Positions 51,739 through 59,629 of a DNA stretch of 64,000 nt are shown here, one piece after another. The notes beneath the pieces were generated by a model. The model worked only from the letters and a program-made list of their open reading frames with translations. It made no database searches and had not been told where the DNA came from. Made by a program: the position numbers and the translations under genes. Within the stretch, counting starts at the first letter, position 1. Every line of letters begins with the position of its first letter. Origin of the DNA: Bacillota bacterium (GTDB taxonomy: Bacteria; Bacillota; UBA5301); NCBI GenBank assembly GCA_017656135.1, contig JACDOJ010000003.1:57788-121787 (forward strand), given 5' to 3'.

Positions 51739-51928
51739 ATCCTCTCCTTTCCGATGTCTTCTTAGATGATGCTTGACCCGAGGCAATCATTTGATACCAG
51801 TTTCTCCCTTATAATTACAAAATCCTCCCTGATAAGGGACAATTTGCACCCCTCGTCAACAAGTACCATCCTTTCTAAGAAGGTCTAGAACTGTTAATTA
51901 CCGAAGTAGTCAGCAAAGCCAGTACAAG

Positions 51929-52510
51929 GTGATGGTAGTGAGAAGCAGCAAGAAAATACTAATTACGATATTATTAACCACAATCATAATATCCGGATAT
52001 ACCCTGGCGGCCAGTGCAGCGACTATTAACTCGGCCCGGGACGCTTATGAGAAGGCTTTTCCGGAGATTGCCGGCCTCAGGCACGAAGAGGCTATCGTCT
52101 ACTTCACAGATGCCGCAGGGGAAATCCTCAAAGAATCCCGCATTACCCAGCACCGGAAAGGCGGCATTTACTATGTCCCCTGGGAACTTCTCTTCGGCCC
52201 CCTTTTGCCGGACGGGGCTGCTGCCATTTACCTGGTGCATAATCACCCCAGCGGAAACCCTGCTTTGAGCGGCCCCGATATCGAGTTAGGCTCGTTCTGG
52301 GCCCATAGAGCCAAAGAAATAGGCGTAACCTTGGACCTCTTGGCCATAACTGAACACAACGGCTACACCAGCCTCTTGGAGTCGGGGCAATTGTTAAGCC
52401 CAGACCAACTGGATGAAAGGCGCTCCAATTACCTCTCATACGTTATTCAGCCTGGGCTAAAAATCCTAGGTTCCGGTTTTACCAAAGTCTTTGCGGATAC
52501 CAATAACTAG
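51929..52510 (+). CDS. Predicted exported RadC-like JAB/JAMM domain protein
   Basis: N-terminal signal peptide ILITILLTTIIISGYTLAASAA; JAMM motif HNHPSGNPALSGPD = HxHx7Sx2D. Confidence 0.8.
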   Translation: MMVVRSSKKILITILLTTIIISGYTLAASAATINSARDAYEKAFPEIAGLRHEEAIVYFTDAAGEILKESRITQHRKGGIYYVPWELLFGPLLPDGAAAIYLVHNHPSGNPALSGPDIELGSFWAHRAKEIGVTLDLLAITEHNGYTSLLESGQLLSPDQLDERRSNYLSYVIQPGLKILGSGFTKVFADTNN

Positions 52511-53871
52511 ATGACCAGGGTTCCTTCTTTGGCGTCAACCACCTGAAGAACCTGTTCCTCTTCGCCGGTTTCGGCGTTGAGGTATACTAGGTAGGTTTCG
52601 CCGTTTAAAGTACTCTTGACCTCCCAACAGAGAACCTCGGCCAAGGTCGGCAAGGGAATCAACGCTAAGGTCACTTTTTCCACTTGGAGCCTAGGGTTAA
52701 CCATCCGCCTGGCCTCTTCAGCTGTAATTTTAGGCTCTGGAAAATCCCTGTCCCGGTGAGCCATGTAATATTGGAAGGCGTCGAAACCAATGACCTCACC
52801 GTTATCTAAGGCGACCTTCACCTTAACTTGATCAGGATAAACTACTACCCCATCCTCTTTGTTTACGTAGACTATTACCGCTGACCCTTCTCCCTGAACC
52901 TGGTAGCTGGGGATCATGTCTTCAAAGCCCCGGTCCGCTAGAAACTTTTTGGCGATGTCTTTGGCCCGGTTGAGGTCAATGGTGGTCTCACCGATGGACC
53001 TGGTGGTCAAAAAAGAAATCACCTGGCCGCCTTGCCGGCTGACATTGATGTCGGCCCTGATGTTTCTGCCGCTGCCTTGGGGCTCCACCACCACGTGATA
53101 GGCCGGGATGCGACCCTCGACTTTCCCCCTGGTTTTCACGTTCATCTGTTCAGCGCGTTGGAAACTCACAAACCGACGGGCTGCCTCCTCAGCCTGGTTT
53201 TCATCTATGTTCCCACCTTCTAACCCTTTTGGCTTGACGTTCAGCACGTGATCAGAGAAAGGACCGTCATAAATCAGAGTCGGGTACTGGACCATCTGTT
53301 TGTCGATACGGTCGAAGAAGGTGTTGATGCTCCTATCCGCCGATTCCTGCACCTGGCGCCTGGTGTTCTGGACCATCTCTCCCCAGCGATTAGCCAGTTG
53401 ATCCACGGTTTCATCCTGGGCTTGGTGCAGTTGGGTGCTGAGGTAGGCCGCCTCTTCCCGGAGTCTGCCCAGCTTCTCCCACTGCTGGTCGGTGGTGGGT
53501 CTTCCTTTAGCCAGCTGCCTGGCCAGGCTGTAGGCATAGTCCCCCAATTGAGTGAGAAACTGAGAGGTGCGGCTCAGTGTCGGGTGCTCGATAGGAATGT
53601 TGTCCAAGTTGGACTTGGCGATATTGGACTGCCGCCACAGATCGGTTAGGTTAATAATGTTTTCTCTGGGTGAGGCGGAAACCAGGCTCTTGGCGGCGGT
53701 CACCTGGGCCCCCTCTACCGCACTGATCAGTTGGTAAAAAGACTGCTGATATTGATTGGAGAGGTAATTCTCCAACCGCTGCCTGGCGGTGTACTGGGAA
53801 TAGCCCCAAAAACCTACGGCAGCAATTAGTATCAAGCTTACCAGCAAAACAGGCCAGTTCTTCTCCATCAA
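52507..53871 (-). CDS. ypeB: Germination protein YpeB
   Basis: N-terminal TM; GYSQYTARQRLENYLSNQYQQSFYQLISAVEGAQV; PepSY-like C-terminal repeats; next to sleB. Confidence 0.93.
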   Translation of the reverse strand: MMEKNWPVLLVSLILIAAVGFWGYSQYTARQRLENYLSNQYQQSFYQLISAVEGAQVTAAKSLVSASPRENIINLTDLWRQSNIAKSNLDNIPIEHPTLSRTSQFLTQLGDYAYSLARQLAKGRPTTDQQWEKLGRLREEAAYLSTQLHQAQDETVDQLANRWGEMVQNTRRQVQESADRSINTFFDRIDKQMVQYPTLIYDGPFSDHVLNVKPKGLEGGNIDENQAEEAARRFVSFQRAEQMNVKTRGKVEGRIPAYHVVVEPQGSGRNIRADINVSRQGGQVISFLTTRSIGETTIDLNRAKDIAKKFLADRGFEDMIPSYQVQGEGSAVIVYVNKEDGVVVYPDQVKVKVALDNGEVIGFDAFQYYMAHRDRDFPEPKITAEEARRMVNPRLQVEKVTLALIPLPTLAEVLCWEVKSTLNGETYLVYLNAETGEEEQVLQVVDAKEGTLVI

Positions 53872-53894
53872 TCATCTCTCCCCTTCAATTTAGA

Positions 53895-54629
53895 CTAGCG
53901 AGCGAAGACGTGGTTCCCAATCCGGGCCACAATCTGTCGGGACCAAACCCAGGGGTTCACCGGTTTAGCTGGATTCCAGAAGTAGATAGCCCCATAGGTA
54001 GGATCCCAGCCGTTTAAGGCATCCCGGGCTGCCCGGACTGACTCGGAGGTAGGAGAGCGCCGCCAGATTAGACCGTTGGAAACCGATTCAAAGGCAAATG
54101 GTTGGTAAATCACTCCCGCGAGTGAGTTGGGGAAGCGAGGGTCTTCCACTCTGTTAAGAATAACGGCAGCTACCGCCACTTTTCCGATGTAGGGCTCAGC
54201 TTCTGCTTCACCATTTACCACTCTGGCCAAGAGCGAGAGGTCGTCCCGGCGGGAAACAGCACCGGTGCTGGCCGTCGTGGCTTGGGGGCGAGCAGCCGTC
54301 CCCCCTCTACCGACGGGGAATCCCAACGCCTGCCAGGTCTGAGGCCCCACAATTCCGTCTACCCTTAAACCGTTCCGGCTCTGAAACAACCGCACGGCTG
54401 CATAGGTTTGGGCTCCGTAGATTCCATCAATGGGTCCGTCGTAGTAGCCCCACTGCTTTAAGCGGGCTTGCACATCGTAGACATGGGCTTTATAAGGACT
54501 GCCCCAGTAGAGAGTGGGTCTCGTCTGGGCCAAAGTCTGGAGGGGTTCCTGATTAACTGTGGCGAGCAGCGTGAGCACGCCGAGAAAGAATAGAATCCAT
54601 TTGAAAGCACTACCTTTAAGAGCACGCAT
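53895..54629 (-). CDS. sleB: Spore cortex-lytic enzyme SleB
   Basis: PG-binding domain then LARVVNGEAEAEPYIGKVAVAAVILNRVEDPRFPNSLAGVIYQPFAFESV. Confidence 0.95.
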   Translation of the reverse strand: MRALKGSAFKWILFFLGVLTLLATVNQEPLQTLAQTRPTLYWGSPYKAHVYDVQARLKQWGYYDGPIDGIYGAQTYAAVRLFQSRNGLRVDGIVGPQTWQALGFPVGRGGTAARPQATTASTGAVSRRDDLSLLARVVNGEAEAEPYIGKVAVAAVILNRVEDPRFPNSLAGVIYQPFAFESVSNGLIWRRSPTSESVRAARDALNGWDPTYGAIYFWNPAKPVNPWVWSRQIVARIGNHVFAR

Positions 54630-54723
54630 CCTGAGTCACCTCAAATTAGTGTTTACAGCACTTATAGTCTCCGTAACCCAGGATAGGCTTATGCTTCATA
54701 TAATTTCCAAAGGAAGGACAAAA

Positions 54724-54752
54724 GAAAACCCCCCGGGTTCTCCCGTGGGGTA
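54724..54752 (-). terminator. Terminator downstream of tRNA-Asn
   Basis: minus CCCCACGGG-AGAA-CCCGGGGGG then TTTTCTTTT. Confidence 0.7.
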
Positions 54753-54771
54753 CAGTCTTTAGATATAAAAT

Positions 54772-54846
54772 TGGCTCCCCGGGCTGGACTCGAACCAGCA
54801 ACCACCCGGTTAACAGCCGGGTGCTCTACCATTGAGCTACCGAGGA
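54772..54846 (-). tRNA. tRNA-Asn (GTT)
   Basis: TCCTCGGTAGCTCAATGGTAGAGCACCCGGCTGTTAACCGGGTGGTTGCTGGTTCGAGTCCAGCCCGGGGAGCCA cloverleaf with encoded CCA. Confidence 0.96.
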
Positions 54847-54926
54847 GCGAATTCGTTTATCTCAGTCACATTTGTTATTTTACATAGGCAGCCCCCATTT
54901 GTCAACGTTTTTCCCCTAAAAATTTT

Positions 54927-55847
54927 TCACCGTATTTTGCCAGCTACCAGCGAGCAACAGCCCCGGAAATATTGAACAGTATACCCCATTTCCCTGGCGT
55001 ATTCAATAGTTTGGGGTGAGGCGTAGGCGATGCCATCGACACCGGCATCCACAGCCAGCTTCTCATAGTAGGTTTTCCGGTCACCTGCTGGGCGGGCGCA
55101 ACCCAGCAGCAGGCTACGGCCTTCCAGTTGACACCGAGCCGCATCTAAAAGCCTTTTAACCTCCTCCGGCTCAGGAGGAGCTAACCCACTCATTCTTGAG
55201 CCTGGCAGCGGCGTCAGTATCACCAAGACCAGACCGGGGACGGGGTAGCCCGAAACCCACTGGATGGCCCTCTCTTCCCCAGCCCCGATGCGGCCGAAGT
55301 TCAGACCGGCCACCACGTGAGGCACTACCGTCAACCCTTCAGCGCAGAGACAGTCCAGGGCCTGAAGGTAATCTTGGGCTTTGTAGGGCAAGCCGTAGAC
55401 CTTAGAGACAGTTTCAGCATCGCCGATTAAATCCAAAAGAACCTGGTCTACGCCGACCCTCTTGAGTTCGGTGGCAGTTTGCTTATTAACCAGCCCGGTG
55501 TGAACCACTACCTTCAGACCGGCCTCTTTGAGGGCAGCTATTTCCGAAAGTTTGGCCTTAAGGGGGACTCTGCCGCGAGAGTCGGCTCCACCGCTCACCA
55601 GTACCCCCAGGCTTTTTTGGGCCACGAGTTTAGGAACGAGGCTGGCCAAGGCCCCCGGCTCACTGACATCCAGCATGTTTTTAATGAGACGCCGCCCACA
55701 GTGAGCGCAGTTCAAAGCGCACCTATCACCGGTAACACTGACCGCCACGAAGTCGGTGGGGCTGTTGCGGAAGCCCGAACCGCTGTCATACTTCTTGGCC
55801 GAGGGAGCAGCGACCCAAAGCGTCTTTTGGAGGCTGACCTTTACCAC
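54927..55847 (-). CDS. Radical SAM protein, candidate LipS-type lipoate synthase subunit
   Basis: CALNCAHCGRRL (CX3CX2C); overlaps a second radical SAM gene next to lipoate ligase and gcvH-like genes. Confidence 0.7.
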   Translation of the reverse strand: MVKVSLQKTLWVAAPSAKKYDSGSGFRNSPTDFVAVSVTGDRCALNCAHCGRRLIKNMLDVSEPGALASLVPKLVAQKSLGVLVSGGADSRGRVPLKAKLSEIAALKEAGLKVVVHTGLVNKQTATELKRVGVDQVLLDLIGDAETVSKVYGLPYKAQDYLQALDCLCAEGLTVVPHVVAGLNFGRIGAGEERAIQWVSGYPVPGLVLVILTPLPGSRMSGLAPPEPEEVKRLLDAARCQLEGRSLLLGCARPAGDRKTYYEKLAVDAGVDGIAYASPQTIEYAREMGYTVQYFRGCCSLVAGKIR

Positions 55848-56905
55848 GCGAGCTGCTCCTTTATCTCCGCTATATCCGACGGCTCAGGGGGAAAGGGAAA
55901 GTTGCGAATGGCCTCTGACGGTCTTTCATTGCCGTAGGGCCGGTTGCAGGCATACCGGCACGTCTTTCCGGGACAGCCAGAAGTCAAAAAAGCCTCTCCC
56001 TCCTCAATTACCTCGGCCAGGTCCGGGTAGCCAAAATCAGTGATTTTACCCTCAGAAAAAGTCATCTTCTGGGCTGTGTGCCCGCGCTCATTAATCAAGT
56101 ATCTGGCCAGCTGAATCCGGCGGTACTGACCTAACGGGGGCTGAAGATGGGCAGCCAAAGCACTTCCTGGCTCCGGGAAGAAGCTGAACAAGTGAGTGTG
56201 GGCACCTTGGTCTTGAGCTTCTTGAATCACCCGCACCATCTCCTCTTCACTCTCTCCCAGCCCCACAATCAGGTGGATTCCCACTTTAAAGGGCCCGAAG
56301 ACCTGGACAGCGGTCTCCACAGCCTGCCAGAATCGTTCCCAGCGGTGAGGGCCTTTAACACCCTCTCCCCGGTGCCTGGCGAAAAGCTGGGGAGTGGCAG
56401 CATCGATGGCGATTCCGCACCTGTCGGCACCGGCATCTTTGATGGCCGTAAGGCTACCCTCAAGGTCAGCCATGGCCGAAGGGGCCACGAGGGCACTGAT
56501 GGACAAGTCGGTTTCCCCTTTAAAACGCCGCACCAGCTCCACCGTATCCTGAAGGGCCTTAGGGTGAGTGAGCATGGAGATGCAAACCCGCTCCAGAGAG
56601 TGAGGATGGTTCTCAACCTGTCTCAACACAGTTTCCAAAGGATAAACCGGCCACCTGACCCTGATAAAGGTCCGACCAGAGCTAGGAACCAGCCTCTCTT
56701 GGGCCAGGCCGCAGTAACTGCACCGCCCTCTACAGCCATCTTCATAGGTGAGAAGCAGGTTCAGACAGCGGAGCTCAGCCCCTCGGTAAAAACGGCCGGG
56801 CTTAAGACCGATGGTCATAGCAGCAGCCAAACTGGTCTGGATGTACTCTGGGCTTTCTATTTTGCGGTCTTGAGGGATTGGGTTAACCCCCACTTGCGGT
56901 CTCAC
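55841..56905 (-). CDS. Radical SAM protein with C-terminal Cys cluster, candidate LipS-type lipoate synthase subunit
   Basis: EDGCRGRCSYCGLAQ (CX3CX2C) and C-terminal SGCPGKTCRYACNRPYGN auxiliary-cluster-like motif. Confidence 0.72.
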   Translation of the reverse strand: MRPQVGVNPIPQDRKIESPEYIQTSLAAAMTIGLKPGRFYRGAELRCLNLLLTYEDGCRGRCSYCGLAQERLVPSSGRTFIRVRWPVYPLETVLRQVENHPHSLERVCISMLTHPKALQDTVELVRRFKGETDLSISALVAPSAMADLEGSLTAIKDAGADRCGIAIDAATPQLFARHRGEGVKGPHRWERFWQAVETAVQVFGPFKVGIHLIVGLGESEEEMVRVIQEAQDQGAHTHLFSFFPEPGSALAAHLQPPLGQYRRIQLARYLINERGHTAQKMTFSEGKITDFGYPDLAEVIEEGEAFLTSGCPGKTCRYACNRPYGNERPSEAIRNFPFPPEPSDIAEIKEQLAW

Positions 56906-57986
56906 CCTTTCCGGAAAAAAACTTCTTGGCCTCTTGGAATAGGTGCAGAAAATCTTCGGGAGTCACACCCGGTATCTCTGCCTTTCGGAAAAACTCTTGA
57001 ATCACTTCAGAGATGGTTTCTTGTTCATAAGGAAGGTCCTTAAGACGGCTCTCCAGGTCCAAGATCGCCCTCGGCGGAATACAGAAAAAGTCGCCGGTAA
57101 TCAGGGCCTGTTTAATCCGTTTAGCCGGCACATTGACACTCACTGCCAAGTTAATAAGACCACCCGGTGTCTTGCGCATGGCTGTAACCATGCTGGTCGC
57201 GGTCTTTTTGCGAATCTGGTAGACCCAGTCCGCTGAGGCATAATAGGGTGCGAGCTTCCGGTAGCAGGCCTTTTCCTGGGCAGAGAAATCACCGGGGACG
57301 AACTGGATACCCAAAATCTTTCTGAAACCATTTAGTATAGCCTGCTTGATGACGGGTCTTGGGGGTATCTCCCCAAGCTCCCAAGCCAGGCAGGTCACCC
57401 GCTCTTTGGTGCTAGAAACCGCCTTATCCTTGAGCTTTTCCGCAGGGATCTTGAGAGAGCGGACCATTGTCTCCACATCCAAATCCACCAAGAGCGACCC
57501 GTGAAAAAGCAGGGCATCACCTAAATCGGTTCCACCGGTGCCGGAGATCTTCCGACCCCCAACCTCTATATCGTTTTTCGGTCGGAACCTGGCCTCGACC
57601 CCCAACTCCTTCAGGCCTGCGGCCACAGCCCGGCAACAGACCTCAAACAAGGCCCGCCGGTCCCAGGGCAAAGCGGGATCATCCCTCTTGGCCACCAGCT
57701 CCCACCCGACCTGGGATTCATCCTCATAGATGGCGCCGCCGCCGGTTAAGCGCCGGTTAACCTCCAAGCCGTGTTGGCGACAGTAGGCCAGGTTGACCTC
57801 CTGCTCTACATCTTGGTGGAAACCTACCAGCACAGCACGGGGCCGAAATTCCTCGAACCGAAAGAGGGGTTCACCCTCTGTTTGACTCATCACTTCCAGC
57901 AGAGCGGCATCCCAGGCCATATTTTCATGAGCCCGCAGGTGCCCTGGGTCAATCAATCGCCAGGTGGATCCGGTCTTAGCTCCCAA
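56883..57986 (-). CDS. Lipoate--protein ligase with A and B (C-terminal) domains
   Basis: NRRLTGGGAIYEDESQVGWELV, PKNDIEVGGRKISGTGG, C-terminal GGLINLAVSVNVPAKRIKQALITGDFF. Confidence 0.9.
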   Translation of the reverse strand: MGAKTGSTWRLIDPGHLRAHENMAWDAALLEVMSQTEGEPLFRFEEFRPRAVLVGFHQDVEQEVNLAYCRQHGLEVNRRLTGGGAIYEDESQVGWELVAKRDDPALPWDRRALFEVCCRAVAAGLKELGVEARFRPKNDIEVGGRKISGTGGTDLGDALLFHGSLLVDLDVETMVRSLKIPAEKLKDKAVSSTKERVTCLAWELGEIPPRPVIKQAILNGFRKILGIQFVPGDFSAQEKACYRKLAPYYASADWVYQIRKKTATSMVTAMRKTPGGLINLAVSVNVPAKRIKQALITGDFFCIPPRAILDLESRLKDLPYEQETISEVIQEFFRKAEIPGVTPEDFLHLFQEAKKFFSGKGETASGG

Positions 57987-58025
57987 AGTGGTTCCTCCTA
58001 ACTCAAGGATTCGGCTTCTCCAGTT

Positions 58026-58445
58026 TCAAGCGTTTCGCGCCAGTTCCGCCTCAAACCACTCGCTAAACTCAGGGGTACCGGGTTTCAGCAGGTTACTGAG
58101 CTCCTTCAAATCCTCGAATTTGATTTTGACCATCCACCCTTCACCGTAAGGATCCGCATTTATTGGGGATGGATCATCCTCCAGTCTGGTGTTGACCGCC
58201 GTAATCACGCCGGAAACCGGGGCGTAAACTTGGCCCACCCACTTACCGGACTCTATAGAGGCAAAGGGCTTTCCTTGAGCGACAACCTTTCCGAGAGGAG
58301 GTGCCTGGAAAAACAAAATCTCCCCGGCGATCTGCTGAACATAGTCAGTGGCACCGACAGTGACTTCAGCACCGTCTACTCGGGCCCAAAAGTGGTTCCT
58401 CTCATAATAGAGCTCTTCCGGAAACTCATAACCAGCGATTTGCAT
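58026..58445 (-). CDS. GcvH-like lipoyl-domain protein (GcvH or LbpA-type)
   Basis: VTVGATDYVQQIAGEILFFQAPPLGKVVAQGKPFASIESGKWVGQVYAPVSGVI, single lipoyl Lys. Confidence 0.88.
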   Translation of the reverse strand: MQIAGYEFPEELYYERNHFWARVDGAEVTVGATDYVQQIAGEILFFQAPPLGKVVAQGKPFASIESGKWVGQVYAPVSGVITAVNTRLEDDPSPINADPYGEGWMVKIKFEDLKELSNLLKPGTPEFSEWFEAELARNA

Positions 58446-58465
58446 CAAAATCCTCCTTTGATCCT

Positions 58466-58768
58466 CTATAACCACGGTACAACCTTGTGCTTCACAACCA
58501 GGTCCACAAAGCCGTCGTAACCCACGGTCTTCAGCTCCGTTAGGATCTTGGTGATTCCCCGGGCCCTCAGGTCCTCCTCCAGCACGTAGATTTCCACATC
58601 CTTGGCGGCCTTCCTCAAGGTCTCCTCCAACGGCGAACCCTGTTTAGCTCCGTAAACCCCGTCTTCGTATAGCAGGATGGCTGAGCCGGGCGCTGCCACT
58701 TGCAGACAGGTGCTTAAAGCCGTTGATCTGTAGGGTGAATCGTTGACCATGAAGAGCATGTCTTTCAA
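58466..58768 (-). CDS. DsrH/TusB-like sulfur relay protein
   Basis: MLFMVNDSPYRSTALSTCLQVAAPGSAILLYEDGVYGA; downstream of DsrF- and DsrE-like genes. Confidence 0.75.
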   Translation of the reverse strand: MKDMLFMVNDSPYRSTALSTCLQVAAPGSAILLYEDGVYGAKQGSPLEETLRKAAKDVEIYVLEEDLRARGITKILTELKTVGYDGFVDLVVKHKVVPWL

Positions 58769-58774
58769 CCCCGC

Positions 58775-59140
58775 TTAGAAAGATAAAACGATCTCAAAAT
58801 CGGCAAAAAGGGAGGCCAGATTCTCCCGATTCACAGGTTCCAGCCCCCCAATCAGTTCGGCAAGGGACAACCCTCTCTCCTGCAAGGACATCCTATCCAC
58901 ATATATTTTCCCCAACTCACAATCGGACTGTAAAGAAGCCAGGGCTTGATCCAGAGGACTCATGTTTAAGGCGGAAGGATCTTGCCCGGCCAGAGCCCAG
59001 AAAACTCCATCTTCCATAAGGACCAGGGAGACATCAGCTTGGAAGGCGGCAAGTCCTAAGACACTCCGGAAGCCTTCAGCAGTATAGCTGCTCCCGTAAG
59101 GAGCTTTGCGAAACAACACCAGTATTCTTTTACTCCTCAT
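58775..59140 (-). CDS. DsrF/TusC-like sulfur relay protein
   Basis: ILVLFRKAPYGSSYTAEGFRSVLGLAAFQADVSLVLMEDGVFWALAGQDP. Confidence 0.82.
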   Translation of the reverse strand: MRSKRILVLFRKAPYGSSYTAEGFRSVLGLAAFQADVSLVLMEDGVFWALAGQDPSALNMSPLDQALASLQSDCELGKIYVDRMSLQERGLSLAELIGGLEPVNRENLASLFADFEIVLSF

Positions 59141-59154
59141 CCTTCAGGCCACCT

Positions 59155-59508
59155 TTAATCCCCAAAAGTTACAAACCGGTCGGCACAGGCAATGAACTCA
59201 GAAAGTCGACCTAAACCCATCATCCGAATCCAGTCCGCCTTAATGTTTTGGGTCAGACCCCTGAACCGAGCACCAGCCGTACAAACAACCAACTCCACTC
59301 CTTGTTCGGCGATTTCCTGCCACATCTCGCCCAGGCTTCTCTCACCTGGAGGATTGATACCTTGGTTGGCAACATTCACTCCATCCATGTAGAAGAAAAC
59401 CCCGCAAATTTCGTGTCCTTTGGCCAGGGCCGCTTTCACAAAGTGATACGCCGAATCACTGGCCTGGTGCTGGTAGGGACCTTCCAAAACTAGGACCCCG
59501 ATTTTCAC
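59155..59508 (-). CDS. DsrE/TusD-like sulfur relay protein with conserved Cys
   Basis: IGVLVLEGPYQHQASDSAYHFVKAALAKGHEICGVFFYMDGVNVA; VELVVCTAGARFRGL around the candidate active Cys. Confidence 0.85.
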   Translation of the reverse strand: MKIGVLVLEGPYQHQASDSAYHFVKAALAKGHEICGVFFYMDGVNVANQGINPPGERSLGEMWQEIAEQGVELVVCTAGARFRGLTQNIKADWIRMMGLGRLSEFIACADRFVTFGD

Positions 59509-59578
59509 CTTCCCACCCCCAACTCGCCGGATACTTCATTTTCGTTAATATCTTCTTTTACGCCTACTTTTGTCCTGG

Positions 59579-59608
59579 TTGACTGGTATAAATTGGGGTT
59601 GATAAAAT
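59579..59608 (+). promoter_or_regulatory. Candidate sigma-A promoter of the arsR-tusA gene
   Basis: TTGACT - 18 bp - TAAAAT, upstream of the GTG start at 59630. Confidence 0.6.
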
Positions 59609-59629
59609 GTTTCTGTAGGGGGGGTTCTT

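Noticed and set aside
56147-57043. 298-aa plus-strand ORF
   Set aside because: Antisense to the radical SAM and lipoate ligase genes; low-complexity composition and no SD; shadow ORF.
58026-58445. Straightforward glycine-cleavage operon
   Set aside because: No gcvT, gcvPA or gcvPB in the window; neighbours are sulfur-carrier and lipoate genes, so a GCS assignment is unsupported here.
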